Of a stretch of DNA of 64,000 bases, positions 61,601 through 64,000 are shown in pieces; the first letter of the stretch is position 1, and each line of letters opens with the position of its first letter. The position numbers and the translations under genes were made by a program. The stretch is from contig RSEF01000002.1 in assembly GCA_003993805.1 (NCBI GenBank), positions 94,268,371 to 94,332,370 on the forward strand, written 5' to 3'. The notes under the pieces are model-generated. The model was not told the origin of the DNA. It did not search any database and saw nothing but the letters and a program-made list of their open reading frames with translations. The stretch comes from Himantopus leucocephalus (Eukaryota > Chordata > Aves > Charadriiformes > Recurvirostridae).

Positions 61601-64000
61601 AGTGCATAATATTAAGTAAGGCATACCATCTCCAGTAATTTAATGAAGACTCCAAACAGCAGCTGAGAACGTCTACTTCACATGGAATGCATCATCCTTT
61701 CCTTAATCTATGGCATTCACCATGCAAACTCTCGGCTAATGTGACTCCATATATTATTTAGATTGCGGAAACTCCCCCCAAAATGTCAGACATTTTAAAT
61801 GCAAGCAGAGACTTACTGCCCTATTACCTAAAGACACAGAAAAAGAATAGGCCAGATTGTTAAAATATGATCAAGATAAAAAGCCTAATTAGTCTGCATT
61901 TCTTTATGTACACATTCCAATGCTCAAAACAGTAATGTTTTTTATTTCATAATAAGACTCCTCCTCATGCACTGAAATCCCTACCTTCAGCTGCATTAGC
62001 CTTGTATTCTTCCCTAATGTTTGGTTTCTTGCTTTCATGTGAGTAGGAAATAAAATAGAAAATTAATTCAGAAGTAAAATTAATTATCCAAAATCTTTAA
62101 TGTCCCATCAGAAATCAGATTTGAGAAAAAAAAATAAATTTACAAGCTATAACTTTAATAGTTGTTTTACAAAGACGCCACAGGACTCCCTCAGCCAGGC
62201 TGGATGGGGCTTTCAGCAACCTGGACTAGTGGGAGGTGTCCCTGGCCATGGCAGGGGTTGATCTTGATCTTCAAGGTCCCTTCCAACCTAACCATTCTGT
62301 GATTCTTTGACTATAAAGTCATGACTCTGCTCCAACCTCTGTATGATGCTCATACACATTTTTCACAGAATTTCACCTTTTTGCAATTTTGCATTATATA
62401 TTCAGAATACTTTGGCCCAGTCCCTTATAACCACATGGCTACTCGTAGGTCCATATCCCAAGAGCACAAGGCAGTGTAAAAAGTTGGAATCCTCATAACC
62501 TAAATTCAATTTTAATGGACTAAAAGCAAAGAAAGGAGGACGGATCCTAGCATATATGTGCATAACATTGCTAAAGAACAGTGACAGCAAAATACAGAGT
62601 GTTGACCCTAACACCCTGTAGCCTGATTTCAAAATTTTAAATCCATTACAAAAGTTTTTAAAATGGAAGGCCAAAAGCAACTATGAGTTGTGTTATGCTT
62701 CTCTATTTTCGCGACTTTTTGTGAAGGTGTTAATTGAATCTTATATAGAAGCTCTGCACACTTTAGGTAAGATGTTCAGAAAAAAAAATCTCAAAGAGAA
62801 TTTTATTCAGTGGATTATGTATAGCCATTTGAAAACTACCTGATGCTACTTCAAATGCACCTGAAGAGCCTCTGAATAAACTGCTTTCCTCTTTTCTCTT
62901 TCAGCCCAGGGTACTTTACAAAAAATAATCAGAGACATCAAGTCTGGACATCAGTTCTGTCCATATAAAATTAAGCCATTAAATCTCAGAGTTTAATTGC
63001 TGCTTCAGCACAATCTTGCAAGGAAAGACGACAATTCTTCATCCTGTGATTTGTATACCACCACAACCATATGCTCTCAACTCTCCTCCACATCTGGCAG
63101 AACTGGAAGGCTCTCCCTTCTCTCATGCCACTGAAAGAATGAGAAAAATGTATTTCACCACTGCAGGGAAAGAAGAAATCTACCAGGCGATCTTACAAGA
63201 TCCTTCATTTGAATTCCTCAGAAGGTGAAATTCTTCTGATACCTATCTGCTCCGCTCAGTGCCCAACTCCGAGATCAACAAGGCTTACCCACTCCAGCCA
63301 TCCGCACTTGAGATGCCAGGAGCTCAGGACACTGCCCTTCGCTATCCTAATGCCATCTCTTTCACTTTACTGTTGGGACTTCCACAAACACTTCAAATAT
63401 TACCGTAAAAAAAATGCAACTGTGCAGACATCTTATTACAGAATAGCACTTAGCATTTTAGCAATACTATGAAATTGTATTCATAGATCAATTTACTTAG
63501 AAATTATTCCTAAAACCCAAGATTGAGTGCTACATGTGTAATATTGCATTATCTTGAAAGACAAATATTTGCTATGTTAGCAGTGATCTGTTTGCACACC
63601 CTTCAAAGTCATGCTAAATAATTTCTGAAAGTAATGTAATAAAACAGGATTTAATATCCTGATAGCTCTTAAATACTTTTGTTTCATAGGCTAAAGAATC
63701 ACACCCCAAAAAAAAGCTACAAACAGGGTAGAGGTCTTGTGGGAAATCAGTACCATACAGTACCATAATGTTTATGCAATGAGACACAATGAGACAAACC
63801 TCATTCACTAAGGCAAAACATGAAAAAAAAATTTAGGTCTTTTTCTAGAAAGATGATGTCATCATTATATTCTGCATTAGAAACAAATGCTAAATTTCTA
63901 AATGCTGCAGGGCAAATCTCTACCCCTTCTGATGCTGCCAACAGGTTATTCTCCACAGAGGAGCAACGGGAGGACAAGTAACATTGGAACATTTTTTTTT
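58623..64000 (-). other. GALNT1: GALNT1 intron, 5' partial (at least 5.4 kb)
   Basis: No segment here encodes the expected residues just before Cys106, so the whole stretch is taken as intron; its 5' splice site is outside the window. It is AT-rich and mostly unique-looking. It holds one CR1 3' end (62195-62310) and a 219-nt open frame at 60713-60931 that I cannot assign. Confidence 0.8.
62195..62310 (+). mobile_element. CR1 LINE 3' end, plus strand
   Basis: The sequence runs AGGCTGGATGGGGCTTTCAG, then a GTGTCCCTGGCCATGGCAGG block and GGTCCCTTCCAACCTAACCA, and ends ATTCTGTGATTCTTTGA. This is the CR1 3' UTR with its terminal repeats. It is antisense to GALNT1 and lies in the upstream intron. 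Confidence 0.93.

Noticed and set aside
1..64000. CRISPR arrays, bacterial defence operons, tRNA or rRNA genes
   Set aside because: None seen. The spliced GALNT1 gene and CR1 elements show a vertebrate chromosome, where such operons are not expected.

Overview
The window reads as vertebrate nuclear DNA, almost certainly from a bird. One protein-coding gene is recognisable, on the minus strand: the 3' part of GALNT1 (polypeptide N-acetylgalactosaminyltransferase 1). Around and inside it lie CR1-type LINE fragments and one retroviral-type LTR, the usual repeats of avian genomes. There are no operons, CRISPR arrays, tRNAs or rRNAs. Most open frames outside GALNT1 are chance frames or CR1 fragments.

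Layout. Positions 64000 down to 58623 are intron at the 5' edge of the visible gene. Nine coding exons follow on the minus strand: 58622-58456, 52232-52025, 50418-50248, 48792-48675, 47707-47527, 39913-39774, 38797-38699, 37949-37815 and 35295-35149 (stop codon at the end of the last). All internal junctions are GT..AG and the frame is kept across all of them. The exons encode 454 residues; with 105 residues missing upstream this gives 559, the usual GALNT1 length. The visible part holds most of the catalytic domain, with the DxH and WGGE motifs and the metal-binding His, and the complete ricin-B-type lectin domain. The 5' exons (cytoplasmic tail, membrane anchor, stem and start of the catalytic region) lie beyond position 64000.

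Below 35149 comes the 3' UTR, whose end is not determinable here. Positions 1 to about 33000 form a gene-poor flank. It contains an LTR at 5995-6326 with a perfect 5-bp target duplication and an assembly gap in its middle, CR1 pieces at about 8220-8545, 10160-11230, 17375-17930, 22839-23350 and 29790-29886, and a diverged repeat pair at 15916-15992 and 18241-18317. Two further CR1 pieces lie in GALNT1 introns (42843-43172 and 62195-62310).

The least ordinary feature of the window is technical. Four single-N positions (3883, 9144, 11095, 20344) each sit exactly between two near-identical direct copies of 100-186 bp. This looks like contig ends or haplotypes that were joined without merging. 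I did not find evidence for a previously undescribed biological system.
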